A stretch of 13,134 nt of DNA from Acidimicrobiales bacterium (GTDB lineage: Bacteria; Actinomycetota; Acidimicrobiia; Acidimicrobiales; JANYDT01): contig JANYHQ010000305.1 of the NCBI GenBank assembly GCA_025358985.1, positions 1-13,134 of the forward strand. The letters run 5' to 3'. The notes under the pieces were generated by a model. The model saw only the letters and a program-made list of their open reading frames with translations, searched no databases and was not told the origin of the DNA. Shown here in pieces: positions 1 to 6,508 of this stretch. The position numbers were made by a program, and so were the translations under genes. Positions within the stretch are counted from its first letter, which is position 1, and every line of letters starts with the position of its first letter.

Positions 1-441
1 ATCGACGTCAACCTCACCGGCGTGTTCCTGGCCTGCAAATTCGGTATCCCAGCCATGCTTGCTTCGGGTGGTGGATCCATCATCAATGTGGCTTCGTTCG
101 TGGCCCACATGGGGGCGGCCACCCCGCAGATCGCCTACACCATGAGCAAAGGCGGGGTGTTGGCCATGACCCGCGAAATTGCCGCTATCTACGCCCGCCA
201 GGGTATTCGGGCCAACTCGCTGTGTCCCGGTCCGGTGGGTACTCCGATGTTGGCCGAATTGTGGAGCGACCCCGCCCGCAAAGCGCGGCGGGTGGTGCAC
301 ATTCCCATGGGTCGGTGGGGCGAAGCCGAAGAATTGGCCCGAGCAGCGTTGTTCTTGGCCTCTGACGACTCGTCCTACATGACGGGTCAGTCGTTGATCG
401 TGGACGGTGGCATCACATCGGCGTACACCACCCCCGAGTAG
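1..441 (+). CDS. SDR-family NAD(P)-dependent oxidoreductase, C-terminal part (5' end outside window)
   Basis: The frame is open from base 1 to the TAG at 439-441, so the gene starts upstream and only its last 146 residues are present. They show the classical short-chain dehydrogenase/reductase core: the DVNLTG segment with the structural Asn (visible residue 4), NVAS with the likely catalytic Ser (32), Y46-x3-K50 as the catalytic Tyr/Lys pair, then RANSLCPGPVGTPM, and the usual C-terminal end MTGQSLIVDGG. The family oxidises alcohols or reduces carbonyls with NAD(P)(H); the N-terminal Gly-rich cofactor motif lies off the window, so cofactor preference cannot be judged. The next gene, a permease, starts about 95 bases on in the same direction and is followed by gamma-glutamylation genes, so a role in oxidising a glutamylated alcohol or amine product is possible, by inference only. 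Family call is firm; substrate is unknown. Confidence 0.93.
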   Translation: MDVNLTGVFLACKFGIPAMLASGGGSIINVASFVAHMGAATPQIAYTMSKGGVLAMTREIAAIYARQGIRANSLCPGPVGTPMLAELWSDPARKARRVVHIPMGRWGEAEELARAALFLASDDSSYMTGQSLIVDGGITSAYTTPE

Positions 442-486
442 GCACTCCACTCGACGCGGCTGCGTTGAATTGTGGTATCTCAATGG

Positions 487-506
487 TGCGGTGTGTCAGC
501 ACCGCA
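487..506. promoter_or_regulatory. Perfect 7-bp inverted repeat upstream of the permease (operator candidate)
   Basis: TGCGGTG (487-493) and CACCGCA (500-506) are perfect inverted repeats separated by 6 bases. They lie between the SDR stop codon and the GTG I chose as permease start, ending 30 bases before it. There is no T-run, so an operator for a dimeric regulator fits better than a terminator. No regulator gene is visible nearby, so what binds it is unknown. Confidence 0.3.
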
Positions 507-536
507 TTCCATTCATCTCGCTCCCCGGGGGGAACA

Positions 537-2084
537 GTGACTGATGTGACCGATGCCGATACCGAACGGCTACACGAGCTCGGATATGCACAGGAGTTAC
601 ACCGAGGTATGGGGACGTTCTCCAACTTCGCCATCTCGTTCTCCATCATCTCGATCTTGGCCGGTGCCATCACCACGTTCTCGCTTGGGATGTTGGCTGG
701 TGGACCCAGAATGATTCTCATTGGTTGGCCCATTGTGGGGCTCATGGCGCTGGCGGTGGGAGCGTCCATGGGTGAGATCTGCTCCGCTTATCCCACTGCT
801 GGTGGCCTGTACTACTGGTCCGCCAAGTTGGCCCGCAAGAACGGTGCCATGTGGGCCTGGTTCACCGGATGGTTCAATCTCGTAGGCCAAATCGGGGTGA
901 TTGCTTCGGTGGACTTTGCGTTGGCCAACTACTTCTTGTACAGCTTGAAACTGTTGGGCTGGGACAGTCTGCGAGCCACCAAATACACCGTGTTTGTAAC
1001 ATATCTACTGATGCTGACCATCCACGGCATCATGAACACGTATGGCGTGAAACTAGTGAAGTTCTTCGGTGACATCAGCGTGTGGTGGCATGTGGTGGGT
1101 GTGGCCATCATTGTGGTGGCGTTGCTGGCAGCGGGCAAGAACCGCACCGGTACCACTGGATTGTTCGACTTCAAGAACTCCACCGGTTGGAGCTTTCCGG
1201 GCTCGGGCCTCTACGTAGGACTCATTGGTTTGTTACTGGCCCAATACACCATCACTGGTTTCGATGCGTCGGCGCACGTCAGTGAAGAAACCACCGGCGC
1301 CGCCACCAGCGCCCCCAAAGCCATTGTGCGATCCATCTATATTTCCGCCATTGCCGCCTTTGTCATGAACCTGGCCATGCTCATTGCCATCCCCAAGGGG
1401 AAGTACGATGAAATCGCAGCCGGAGGCATTCTGGCCGGCGGCCTGGTGTTCACGGCATCGTTGGTGGGGTTCTTGGGCAAGTTCTTGGTGATCATCTCCA
1501 CCGTTGGTCAGTTCTTCTGCGGCATGGCTTCGGTTACCGCCAACTCGCGAATGATCTACGCATTCAGCCGGGACAACGGACTACCCGGTAGCAAGTACTG
1601 GCACCGCATCAATCCGAAGACACGTACACCTACCAATTCGCTGTGGCTGGGTGTAGTGCTGTCGATGCTGGCCGGATTGCTGACCCTGATCCAAACCCGA
1701 AAAGCGTTCCCGGTGGCGTTCTTCGCGCTCACCGGCATGTGTGTGGTGGGCCTCTACATCAGCTACGTCATCCCGGTGTTCTTGCGTCTGCGTAACCCCG
1801 ACTTCACACAGGGTCCGTGGAATCTCGGCAAACGGTCCAAGTTCATCGGCTGGGTGTCCGTGATCTGGGTGGCCATCATTGGTGTGGTGTTCTTCTGCCC
1901 GTTTTTCGTACCGTGGAACAAATGGGAAACGGCCAACCTCACCGGCCCGGTGATCCTGCTGATTGCCACCGTGGTGGGGCTCACTTGGATCTCGGCTCGG
2001 AAATGGTTCAAGGGTCCCAAGGTGCAGGGCACCAAGGAAGAGCTGCAGGCCATCGAACGCGAGTTGGCGGCCCTCGGCGGCTGA
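537..2084 (+). CDS. APC-superfamily permease, amino acid/choline transporter (ACT)-like
   Basis: A 515-residue integral membrane protein with about 12 hydrophobic segments, close to the usual length for the APC superfamily. Signatures are those of the amino acid/choline transporter branch (relatives of yeast UGA4 and HNM1): the N-terminal ELGYAQEL-x3-MGTFSNFAISFSIISI stretch, AGGLYYWSAKLA, GFDASAHVSEETTGA followed by PKAI, and IYAFSRDNGLPGS. Members move amino acids, GABA, choline or polyamines with a cation gradient. I chose the GTG at 537 because GGGGGGAA lies just upstream and the ELGY motif follows after about 15 residues. The frame extends back to 465, but that would run through the inverted repeat at 487-506 and add non-conserved residues. 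The ligase gene starts 37 bases downstream in the same direction, so this is likely its uptake system. The substrate, probably an amine or amino acid, is inferred from neighbours. Confidence 0.92.
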   Translation: MTDVTDADTERLHELGYAQELHRGMGTFSNFAISFSIISILAGAITTFSLGMLAGGPRMILIGWPIVGLMALAVGASMGEICSAYPTAGGLYYWSAKLARKNGAMWAWFTGWFNLVGQIGVIASVDFALANYFLYSLKLLGWDSLRATKYTVFVTYLLMLTIHGIMNTYGVKLVKFFGDISVWWHVVGVAIIVVALLAAGKNRTGTTGLFDFKNSTGWSFPGSGLYVGLIGLLLAQYTITGFDASAHVSEETTGAATSAPKAIVRSIYISAIAAFVMNLAMLIAIPKGKYDEIAAGGILAGGLVFTASLVGFLGKFLVIISTVGQFFCGMASVTANSRMIYAFSRDNGLPGSKYWHRINPKTRTPTNSLWLGVVLSMLAGLLTLIQTRKAFPVAFFALTGMCVVGLYISYVIPVFLRLRNPDFTQGPWNLGKRSKFIGWVSVIWVAIIGVVFFCPFFVPWNKWETANLTGPVILLIATVVGLTWISARKWFKGPKVQGTKEELQAIERELAALGG

Positions 2085-2110
2085 GTACGGTGGGCCAACC
2101 CACGTCGCTC

Positions 2111-2116
2111 AAGGAG
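2111..2116 (+). promoter_or_regulatory. Ribosome binding site fixing the ligase start
   Basis: AAGGAG sits 5 bases before the ATG at 2122. It decides the start, because the same frame runs open back to 1963 through the permease gene. Confidence 0.7.
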
Positions 2117-2121
2117 TACTG

Positions 2122-3516
2122 ATGTCCAACCAGGATGAACTGTTCGCCAGGCGCGGCATGCTCACCGTCGATGCCCTCACGGAAATGGTCACGAGCGGGG
2201 AGATTGACACCGTGTTGGGTGTGTTCCCCGATCTGGCCGGCTCCTGGAAGGGCAAGCGTCTCGACGCCCGCTTCTTTCTGGCCGACACCCTTCATCACGG
2301 TTGGGAGGGGTGCAACTACCTCATCGCCACTGACGTGGAGATGAACGTGTTGCCCGACTTTCGATTCGCCAATTGGCGACAGGGTTACGGCGATATGAAA
2401 GCCGTGCCGGATCTAGCCACGTTGCGCAAGGTGTCGTGGCTGGAGCGCACCGCCATGGTGATCTGCGATTTGGTGGATGAACACGATGCGCCCATCGAAG
2501 TGTCACCCCGTCAGATCCTGAAGCGTCAGTTGCAACGCGCCGCCGAACGGGGATACACGGTGAAGACCGGAGCCGAGATCGAGTTCTTCCTCTTCGACCA
2601 GAGCTACGAAGCAGCGCGAGCAGGCAACTACGACACACTGGCCGCCACCTCCACCACAATTCAGGATTACCACATCCTGCAAACCACCAAGGATGAGCCC
2701 ATCATCGGCGGCATTCGACGCCATATGGCCAATACTGGGCTCATCGTGGAAGGTTCCAAAGGGGAGGCAGGGTACGGACAGCACGAAATCAACTTTCGCT
2801 ACGCCGATGCGTTGCGTATGGCTGATGAGTTGTCGATCTACAAGAATGGGGCCAAAGAGATCGCCGCCTTGGCCGGCCGCAGTATCACCTTCATGGCCAA
2901 GTGGACCATGGACGATGTGGGCTCGTCATGTCACGTCCACTCCAGCCTGTGGTCACCCGATGGTGAAACCCCACTCTCGCATGATCCTAAGCGTGCTTAC
3001 GGCATGAGTGCCGTATTCGAGTCGTACATGGCCGGGGTGCTTCGCACGCATCGCGAACTTTCATTGATGCTTGCGCATTACGTCAACAGCTACAAGCGAT
3101 TCCAGCCCGGATCGTGGGCACCCACCGCAGTGGTGTGGGGTAGAGACAACCGCACATGCGGTTTGCGACTGGTGGGTCATGGGTCCGCCACCCGGGTGGA
3201 GTCTCGCGTCCCCGGGGCCGACGCCAACCCCTACCTGGCATTCGCTGGAGTCATCGCCGGGGGGCTACACGGTATGGATAACGCATTGACGCTCCCGGCT
3301 CCGTTCGTCGGCAACGCCTATGAGGCGGACAACGTGGAGCGCATTCCGTGGAACCTGGTCCAGGCCATCGACCTGTTCGAGGCGTCAGCCGTGGCCAAGG
3401 AAGCGTTGGGGGCGGAGCCGCACTTTCACCTACTCAACTCGGCCATGCAGGAGTGGGCCACCTTCAATCGAACGGTCACCGATTGGGAGCGGATGCGCAA
3501 CTTCGAGCGCATCTGA
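2122..3516 (+). CDS. Glutamine-synthetase-like gamma-glutamyl-amine ligase (PuuA/GlnA3/GlnA4 type)
   Basis: 464 residues with the whole GS fold signature: GAEIEFFLF (150-158; metal-binding E152/E154), GSKGEAGYGQHEINFRY (211-227; E215, E222), SSCHVHSSLW (268-277; ATP-site His271), NSYKRFQPGSWAP (322-334), WGRDNRTCGLRLVG (339-352) and ESRVPGADANPYLA (360-373). The family makes a gamma-glutamyl phosphate from glutamate and ATP and transfers it to an amine. Where housekeeping GlnA has PGYEAP, whose Glu helps hold ammonium, this protein has Trp332, and no NLYDLP adenylylation motif is visible. Both point away from ammonia assimilation and towards an organic amine acceptor such as a polyamine, GABA-like amine or ethanolamine. 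The C-terminal WERMRNFERI resembles PuuA-type enzymes. A permease upstream and a PuuD-like hydrolase downstream support this reading. The exact amine is not determinable here. Confidence 0.93.
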   Translation: MSNQDELFARRGMLTVDALTEMVTSGEIDTVLGVFPDLAGSWKGKRLDARFFLADTLHHGWEGCNYLIATDVEMNVLPDFRFANWRQGYGDMKAVPDLATLRKVSWLERTAMVICDLVDEHDAPIEVSPRQILKRQLQRAAERGYTVKTGAEIEFFLFDQSYEAARAGNYDTLAATSTTIQDYHILQTTKDEPIIGGIRRHMANTGLIVEGSKGEAGYGQHEINFRYADALRMADELSIYKNGAKEIAALAGRSITFMAKWTMDDVGSSCHVHSSLWSPDGETPLSHDPKRAYGMSAVFESYMAGVLRTHRELSLMLAHYVNSYKRFQPGSWAPTAVVWGRDNRTCGLRLVGHGSATRVESRVPGADANPYLAFAGVIAGGLHGMDNALTLPAPFVGNAYEADNVERIPWNLVQAIDLFEASAVAKEALGAEPHFHLLNSAMQEWATFNRTVTDWERMRNFERI

Positions 3517-3532
3517 CCCCAAAAGAGGTTGA

Positions 3533-4321
3533 GTGCGTCATCAGCAGTGCAAGACTGGTGTGATGGCACGTCCGTTGATCGCCGTTTCCAGTCGACCCCG
3601 CCAGCCTGGTGAAGTCAGTCAGTGGCCCGTGACCGCCGCCGCGGTCATGCAGATGACGTATCTAGAGGCGCTGTGGCGCGCCGGTGGCGACGAAGCCATC
3701 ATTGCGCCCAGGGTGATCACTGATGGTCAGGCCGATGACCTACTGGCTCGAGTCGATGGGCTCATCCTGGTGGGGGGCGGAGACATGGATCCCGCCCAAT
3801 TCGGGCAAGAGCCGAACCCGGAGGTGTACGGAGTAGAGCCCGCCAGCGATGCGCTGGAGTTGGCCTTGGCCCGTGCGGCCCTGCGTTCGGGCAAACCGTT
3901 GCTGGCCATCTGTAGGGGTCTACAGGTGCTGAATGTCGCTCTCGGCGGCACGTTGCATCAACACATCACCGGCCAGGCGGGTACCCACAATCATGGCGAT
4001 CCGCGTCACGGTCATGCCGAGCATCCCGTGATGGTGGAGCCGGGCACGCTGTTGGCCAAGGCCATCGGTGGCGCCTCCGGTATCGAAGCGTGTTGGAGTT
4101 ATCACCATCAGGCCATCGACCGAGTGGCGGACTCCCTCGTGGTCACCGCCAGGTCGGCCGACGGGGTGGTGGAGGCGGTGGAGTTGGCCGATGCCCACCC
4201 CAAGGGCTGGATGGTGGGCATCCAGTGGCATCCCGAGCGCACCGCTCATCACGACTCTCAGCAGCAGGCGTTGTTCGATGCGCTCGTGACCGCCGCACAG
4301 AGCCCTGCTGGATCAAGCTGA
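3533..4321 (+). CDS. PuuD-like gamma-glutamyl-gamma-aminobutyrate hydrolase (class I amidotransferase fold)
   Basis: 262 residues of the peptidase C26 / class I glutamine amidotransferase family. LILVGGGDMDPAQFG (78-91) is the oxyanion-strand region; LLAICRGLQVLN carries the nucleophile Cys127; SYHHQAID follows at 189-196; GIQWHPE supplies His233 and Glu235 of the catalytic triad. PuuD-type enzymes hydrolyse the gamma-glutamyl bond of gamma-glutamyl-GABA, releasing glutamate, which is the step that undoes the ligase encoded 16 bases upstream. The GTG at 3533 has AGAGG four bases before it. ATG at 3563 would give the more typical N-terminus MARPLIAVSS but has no evident ribosome site, so the first ten residues are uncertain. 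The stop codon overlaps the end of the inverted exporter remnant by 9 bases, so the operon ends abruptly at the scar region. Family call is firm; glutamylated substrate is inferred. Confidence 0.92.
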   Translation: MRHQQCKTGVMARPLIAVSSRPRQPGEVSQWPVTAAAVMQMTYLEALWRAGGDEAIIAPRVITDGQADDLLARVDGLILVGGGDMDPAQFGQEPNPEVYGVEPASDALELALARAALRSGKPLLAICRGLQVLNVALGGTLHQHITGQAGTHNHGDPRHGHAEHPVMVEPGTLLAKAIGGASGIEACWSYHHQAIDRVADSLVVTARSADGVVEAVELADAHPKGWMVGIQWHPERTAHHDSQQQALFDALVTAAQSPAGSS

Positions 4322-4925
4322 TGTGATTGCGGCCATCGGACTGTTGGCCATGACCTTGATGGGTCTGCTGGCGCGTCGGGCGACGATGACACCGGTGATG
4401 GCCAGGGCGCCACCGATGACGGCAATGGGCGCCGGTTGTTCGCCAAGCCACACCCACGACAGGGCCAGGGCAACTACGGGGACGAGGTATAGCGCAGAAG
4501 TACTGCAGGCAATGGATGATTGGGACAGGGCCACTGACCACGCCACGTATCCCAACGCTGACGAAACGGTACCGAGGGCGATGACGGCTACGAATGACGA
4601 GGCGGTGCAGTTCGTGCTTCGCTGACGGCCCAGGGCAGGGTGGAAAGGCCAGGGCGGCTCCTGCCCACAGTGACCACGCAGTTGCGGCGAATGCCCCAAT
4701 GGCTTCTACCAGCGGCTTCACAATGACGTAATAAGCGCCCTGACATGCGGCAGCAGCAATGACTATGAGCACTCCCTTGCCGCCACCCAACCCCACCGAG
4801 GCGCCGACGAGTGCCGCTCCAGCGAATGCCAGGGTCATGCCGGGGATGGCGTGGCGGACCGGTTCGTGGAGTACCACTGCCGCAATGGAGATCGAGAACA
4901 AGGGCGCAGTGGCGATAGCAGCGCT
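4313..4925 (-). pseudogene. Degenerate DMT/EamA-family exporter, 5'-truncated and frameshifted
   Basis: On the minus strand, readable EamA-type sequence starts abruptly at about 4925 (AAIATAPLFSISIAAVVLHE) and continues through GMTLAFAGAALVGASVGL and ACQGAYYVIVKPLVEAIG to WSLWAGAALAFP. At about 4640-4644 the frame shifts to one reading TLPWAVSEARTAP, and at about 4600-4607 it shifts again to one reading ASSFVAVIALGTVSSALGYV, ALYLVPVVALALSWVWLGE and AVIGGALAITGVIVA. Each break behaves as a single missing base. The pieces give about 200 codons, while the family has about 280-300 residues with two EamA repeats; roughly the first 80 residues (TM1-TM3) and the start codon are absent. Intact members export amino acids or metabolites. 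The truncation point abuts a LysR gene lacking its own 5' end. Sequencing error could explain the frameshifts, but not the missing front. Confidence 0.8.
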
Positions 4926-5712
4926 GGAGCGCCAAACGGGGACGGCGTTGCTGGTTCGCGGCGCTCGCGGGGTGGAGCCCACTCCAGCGGGTGAGCGGCT
5001 TGCTTTGCACGCCGAAGTGGTGCTTGCACAGCTGGCGATGGCCGAGGCAGACGTCTCGAAGGCAACGCCGCGCGTGCTGCGTGTCGGAGCGTTTGCCACC
5101 GCTGTCAGGGGGCTGGTGGCACCGGCTCTCGGCCAACTCCGGGCGTCGGGAGTTGCGCCGGACGTGGAGGTGTTCGAAATGGAACCAGCGGACGGACGGG
5201 TGGCGATGCGTGCGGGTGATGTGGACGTGGTGTTGGTCAACCACGACGTGGTCATCGCACCGGATGCCGATGGGCCATGGCGGGTGGTGCACCTGCTGGA
5301 CGAGCCCGTACTCGTGGCGTTGCCCGACTCGCATCCACTTGCTTCTCATGAGCAAGTGGATCTTCGGCGGCTCGAACACGAGGAGTGGATCATGCAGGTG
5401 CCGGCGTCACCTTGCCAGCAGTTGACGTTTCGGGCCTGCGCCACCGCTGGATTTGCTCCCACGGTGATTGCTACGTGCGCTGACTATTCCTCCATCGTGG
5501 CACTGGTTCGCTCCGGCTGCGGTGTGTCGCTCGTGCCCCGCCTCGCCGTCCGCGGTCTCACACTCGATGGCGTTGTCCTCCGACCGGCCCGGAGTGGACT
5601 GGCCAGGAGGATCAACGCGCTCGACGGAGCGGGGGAGCGCGTCGGTTCGACATTGTTCCTGAAAGCGTTGCGAGAGGTGGCCGCCGACTCGAGTCCAGTT
5701 GCTGCGCGGTGA
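4912..5712 (+). pseudogene. LysR-family regulator lacking its N-terminal helix-turn-helix
   Basis: From about 4912 the plus strand reads as a LysR-type regulator picked up in mid-domain: AIAALERQTGTALLVRG is the end of the winged helix-turn-helix (counterpart of the usual QIxALExxLG), followed by GVEPTPAGERL, the linker helix HAEVVLAQLAMAEADV, and a complete effector domain with LRVGAF, DVVLVNHDVV, EPVLVALPDSHPLA, IVALVRSGCGVSLVP and a normal C-terminus at the TGA 5710-5712. The first ~30-35 residues, including the recognition helix, are missing. Upstream in-frame codons back to 4759 are antisense to the exporter remnant and are not LysR sequence. An ATG at 4885 (MEIENKGAVAIAAL) could still start translation, giving a protein unable to bind DNA in the usual way. 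The effector part shows no internal stop, so inactivation is either recent or a truncated product persists. LysR genes commonly lie divergent from EamA exporters and control them, which matches this layout. Confidence 0.75.
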
Positions 5713-5735
5713 CGGAGGACCGGTAACGTGCGGTG

Positions 5736-6329
5736 ATGAACAACGAGTTGGAAACCAACGTCGAGTCGGCCGTCCGCAAGTTTCTCGAGTTTGTGGCGGA
5801 CCCTGTGTCGGCGCGCGATGAGCAGTTGATCAGCGGCCTGCGCGATCAACTGGGCGCCGCCAAGGACCCCATTGCCAAGCTGAAACTCCTGGCCGCGCTC
5901 GATCGTGCCGAAAAGGCCGACGGGGAGGCTCTGCGCCGGGCCTTCGTACTCAACGCCCGTTCGTGGGCCACCGAGAACGCCATACCGGTGAGGGCATTTC
6001 GCGAGTTGGGGATCAATGACATCGTGTTGGCCGAAGCTGGATTCGATCTCGGCACCGGCCGCCCTGTCCGTAGGGCCGGTAGCAGTGCGCCTGCACAAGC
6101 ATCGAAGCTGCGGGCAAAGTCAGTGGGCAGCGATGAGGTTCGGCATTGGGCGTTGGAGCAGGCGCAGCCGTTCACGCTTTCTCAGGTGATGAGCGGTGTC
6201 GGCGGCAGCCTGGGTACCATCACCAAGGTGGTGGACGATCTGGTGGCCACCGGTCAGCTCGCCAAGCTGGGTCCGGTGCCCAATCACTCGGGACGTGGTC
6301 GGGCGCCCCACCAGTATGGTCGGCCGTAG
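5736..6329 (+). CDS. Hypothetical protein, 197 aa, possible C-terminal winged-helix-like domain
   Basis: I do not recognise this protein. It is soluble, without signal peptide or membrane segment. Residues 1-105 look helical and charged (ESAVRKFLEFV, DQLGAAKDPIAKLKLLAALDRAEKADGEALRRAFV, then VRAFRELGINDIVLAEAGFDLGTG). A flexible Ala/Ser/Arg linker spans about 106-130. Residues 131-197 (EVRHWALEQAQPFTLSQVMSG, then GSLGTITKVVDDLVATGQLAKLG) have the rhythm of a winged helix-turn-helix, ending in a basic tail SGRGRAPHQYGRP. DNA binding is therefore plausible but only inferred. ATG 5736 is chosen; a GTG lies directly before it, and TAA at 5724 blocks any earlier start. GGAGG at 5714-5718 is rather far upstream. 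The gene follows the LysR stop by 23 bases. Its last three codons and TAG stop lie inside the first unit of the 79-bp repeat. Confidence 0.75.
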   Translation: MNNELETNVESAVRKFLEFVADPVSARDEQLISGLRDQLGAAKDPIAKLKLLAALDRAEKADGEALRRAFVLNARSWATENAIPVRAFRELGINDIVLAEAGFDLGTGRPVRRAGSSAPAQASKLRAKSVGSDEVRHWALEQAQPFTLSQVMSGVGGSLGTITKVVDDLVATGQLAKLGPVPNHSGRGRAPHQYGRP

Positions 6330-6496
6330 CGCGACCGGAGGGAGTCGTGAGGCCGGGCGAGCACCGAAGCGAAGCGGCGGAGCGCAGCCCCAGGCGGCTC
6401 GGCCGTAGCGCGACCGGAGGGAGTCGTGAGGCCGGGCGAGCACCGAAGCGAAGCGGCGGAGCGCAGCCCCAGGCGGCTCGGCCGTAGCGCGACCGG
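6320..6496. repeat. Tandem 79-bp repeat: two perfect copies plus a 19-bp partial copy
   Basis: Units at 6320-6398 and 6399-6477 are identical over all 79 bases, and 6478-6496 repeats the first 19 bases (TCGGCCGTAGCGCGACCGG). The unit is GC-rich, with a purine-rich plus strand (GGAGGGAG, CGAAGCGAAGCGG, GGAGCGCAGCCCC). I see no long inverted repeat in it. The array fills the space between the convergent ends of the 197-aa gene and the phosphotransferase gene and supplies the stop codon of the former. A diverged third copy lies at 12663-12735, so the unit is dispersed rather than purely local. Only one plus-strand frame has stops within the unit. Confidence 0.95.
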
Positions 6497-6508
6497 TCGT
6501 CCCTACAT

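Noticed and set aside
413..769. Minus-strand open frame opposite the permease start
   Set aside because: It is antisense to a well-supported permease gene and shows no protein-family features.
2090..2103. Small hairpin GTGGG-N4-CCCAC between permease and ligase as a terminator
   Set aside because: The stem is only 5 bp, there is no T-run, and the ligase ribosome site follows at once; chance structure or minor RNA processing is more likely.
1963..2121. N-terminal extension of the GS-like ligase
   Set aside because: It lies within the permease gene, and AAGGAG fixes the start at 2122.
4143..5255. Long minus-strand open frame of 370 codons
   Set aside because: It is a chimera: antisense of LysR at one end, genuine exporter sequence in the middle, and antisense of the PuuD gene after a frameshift. 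No single protein family covers it.
6320..6496. CRISPR array
   Set aside because: Units are contiguous 79-bp tandem copies with no variable spacers and no cas genes nearby.
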